64,000 bases of DNA from an uncultured Erythrobacter sp. (GTDB lineage Bacteria; Pseudomonadota; Alphaproteobacteria; Sphingomonadales; Sphingomonadaceae), in assembly GCA_947502815.1 (NCBI GenBank), contig CANNBH010000001.1, positions 806,001 to 870,000 on the forward strand. Direction: 5' to 3'. The notes under the pieces were generated by a model, which had not been told where the DNA came from, made no database searches, and saw nothing but the letters and a program-made list of their open reading frames with translations. A program made the position numbers and the translations under genes. This document shows positions 62,641 to 64,000 of this stretch, in pieces (position 1 is the stretch's first letter; the number at the start of each line of letters is the position of its first letter).

Positions 62641-63044
62641 GAAATTCTTAATCTCTCTGTCGGCAGTCGCTTTGCTGCAAGCGCTTTCCAAAGTTCATAC
62701 CACTTGCCATTCGCTTCGCGCACTCATGAGAATTGCTAGCCGCCGCGATGAGAACGTCTCAAAGACCGACGGTTATCTCCTTGCATGGGGCAGCAGATGC
62801 AAGAGTCGGCATGATACCCCCTAACATGGACCGCATGTTACACGGTCCTGGGGTGAAAACTTAGACACCCAAGATACGGCGGTATTCAAGCTGACGTGTG
62901 GCGGCATAGGTTCGACATTGCCCAGGCTGTAGCGCCTGATCACGCTGTAGGAAAAGGGCGCGTTCGGCAAGAACGCGCCCTTTATCCTATCGATCCGCGG
63001 ACACGGTGGCCTTGCTCAGGCCCGTTAAACCGGGTGATGCCGGT
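62641..63044. other. 404-base gap with terminator
   Basis: No gene is supported in this gap. It contains the promoter side of the aldehyde dehydrogenase and, near its right end, the terminator of the alginate lyase gene. Confidence 0.5.
62952..62983 (-). terminator. rho-independent terminator of the alginate lyase gene
   Basis: A perfect 13-bp stem (AAAGGGCGCGTTC and its complement) with a five-base loop at 62953-62983 ends in TTTT on the minus strand, about 60 bases after the lyase stop codon. Confidence 0.85.
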
Positions 63045-64000
63045 TTATTCGGGCGGAGTGGATGGCCCGACCACAAGGCGGGAGAACGTCGCTTGTGCGT
63101 AGTTTCCATCGGCTTTGTCGGTTTCCCAAACACCTGTTCCTGGACAGCCCGAATACCACATGGATTCGCCCGTTCTGGTGCTGCATTGGTTGTAGACGCC
63201 CGCCTTGAAATAGAGCGAGTCCCCGCCATAAGCGTAGGGATTGTCCTTTGCATCCGCGCCGCGGACTAGGCTGCGCGATTGTTGGACGGTGCCCAATCTT
63301 TCATTGTGAAATGTCACATACATCGTGTTGCGATGGACGTTGATTGTGTAGCTGAATTCCTCGCCCAGAGCGATGCCATTGGCGCCCGGATCTTCGCTGC
63401 TGTCCCACGTGAAGCCAAAGGCAGGGACGGCCAAGTCCGTGCGATCAGGATCGTCTTTGGCCAGATTGCGTTCATAGGTCCAAAAAACCGACCCGGTTTC
63501 GTGCTCCGGGAACTTCTTATAGTAGATTTTGATCGGTTCATTGCCGTAGCCAAAACCGCTTCGGGTGTTGTCATACTTCAACGCGTGAATTTGGCCGACA
63601 ACTGCGGAATAGGACGGGCGTTTGGTTGGATCGCCGGCGTTGATGGATACGTGATCTACGCGCAACGTTGCGTCCATACGTCCACCAATTGCGCCGAACA
63701 TATCTGAGCTTCGGCGCGCTTCGACGGCAAAGTTGTTGCCGGGTTCGTGCGTTTTAATGCGCGTGTTGGTGCCGCGAAGCATCTGACGAAGCTCGCTGCG
63801 TGTGTTGCTGGAATTGGCTGTTGTTGGCGCCTTGTTTGGCGCGGCAAAGACCATGTGGCCATCTTCGTTCAGATAAAAGAAGTCTGAATGGGAAAAGCTT
63901 TGCAGAGCGCTCACGCCGATTTCATCTGGCTTTTCATCGCGATTGTTGTCGGTCGGCAGCGTGATTTTCCAATAGCTCAGGTCAAAGACGCTGCCCGGAG
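63045..64000 (-). CDS. PL7-family alginate lyase (5' end beyond window)
   Basis: At least 318 residues are visible; the frame continues past base 64000 without a start. The PL7 jelly-roll signatures are all present: DLSYWKITLPTDN near the beginning of the domain, SNTRSELRQM (the RxELR motif), VVGQIHALKYD (the QIH motif) and YFKAGVYNQ close to the C-terminus. The catalytic His/Tyr/Arg/Gln set is therefore intact. QIH usually goes with polyguluronate or mixed alginate preference. The enzyme is normally secreted; its signal peptide lies outside the window. The domain stops soon after SRLVVGPSTPPE, so no C-terminal carbohydrate-binding module is present. Confidence 0.9.
   Translation of the reverse strand, partial: PGSVFDLSYWKITLPTDNNRDEKPDEIGVSALQSFSHSDFFYLNEDGHMVFAAPNKAPTTANSSNTRSELRQMLRGTNTRIKTHEPGNNFAVEARRSSDMFGAIGGRMDATLRVDHVSINAGDPTKRPSYSAVVGQIHALKYDNTRSGFGYGNEPIKIYYKKFPEHETGSVFWTYERNLAKDDPDRTDLAVPAFGFTWDSSEDPGANGIALGEEFSYTINVHRNTMYVTFHNERLGTVQQSRSLVRGADAKDNPYAYGGDSLYFKAGVYNQCSTRTGESMWYSGCPGTGVWETDKADGNYAQATFSRLVVGPSTPPE

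Overview
The window reads as a chromosomal accessory region of an alphaproteobacterium, most likely a sphingomonad (order Sphingomonadales, Erythrobacter/Novosphingobium-like). This rests on gene families and codon habit: TonB receptors, KshA-like Rieske oxygenases, DUF849, FadD3-like remnants, moderate-high GC and many ATGA overlaps. No rRNA, complete tRNA or CRISPR array is visible. The taxonomy is an inference.

Region A (1-25.1 kb) is a catabolic island for a cyclic, probably steroid- or terpenoid-like, CoA-linked substrate. It opens with a decayed acyl-CoA dehydrogenase/FadD3-like pair. A biotin-dependent acyl-CoA carboxylase (carboxyltransferase, BCCP, biotin carboxylase) and a TetR gene run leftward. 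A divergent operon runs rightward: beta-keto acid cleavage enzyme, acyl-CoA synthetase, CoA-transferase, enoyl-CoA hydratase, CitE-like lyase. An aldehyde dehydrogenase and a PQQ/haem alcohol dehydrogenase follow. Next come an SCP-2 protein, a KstD-like flavoprotein, a Baeyer-Villiger monooxygenase, an SDR, a KshA-like Rieske oxygenase, two tandem Lrp/AsnC regulators, an HSL-type esterase, an XRE-type regulator and an amidohydrolase. A short motif, TTGCG(T/C)AA, recurs in pairs in the promoter gaps of this block and suggests one regulon.

A decayed IS6-family element with recognisable inverted repeats (25.19-26.03 kb) separates region A from region B (26-43 kb). Region B holds a synthase-type exopolysaccharide operon: UDP-sulfoquinovose synthase (SqdB), a BcsB-like protein, a cellulose-synthase-like GT2 and an outer-membrane beta-barrel, with a divergent Tat-exported GH10 glycanase. 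This is the best candidate for an undescribed system, an exopolysaccharide built with sulfoquinovose. A DUF1800/DUF1501 pair, two tandem MFS transporters, a small secreted protein and a winged-helix/TolB-like/TPR regulator follow.

Region C (43-54.4 kb) is a second catabolic operon: Rieske oxygenase, SnoaL-like protein, MFS transporter, aldehyde dehydrogenase, amidohydrolase, zinc alcohol dehydrogenase and CaiB-type CoA-transferase. A self-contained sulfide/persulfide-response operon comes next: a BigR/SqrR-type ArsR repressor with both sensor cysteines, a persulfide dioxygenase and two YeeE/YedE half-transporters, behind a perfect 18-bp inverted repeat. A second, very decayed IS6 remnant in the same orientation lies at 54.5 kb.

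Region D (54.8-64 kb) holds a TetR regulator, a TonB-dependent receptor, two carotenoid-cleavage-type oxygenases, an aldehyde dehydrogenase and, cut by the window edge, a PL7 alginate lyase. A tRNA-Ser-like 3' fragment lies between the two oxygenases and may be an old attachment site. Receptor, oxygenases and dehydrogenase look like an uptake-cleave-oxidise route for a stilbene- or apocarotenoid-like compound.
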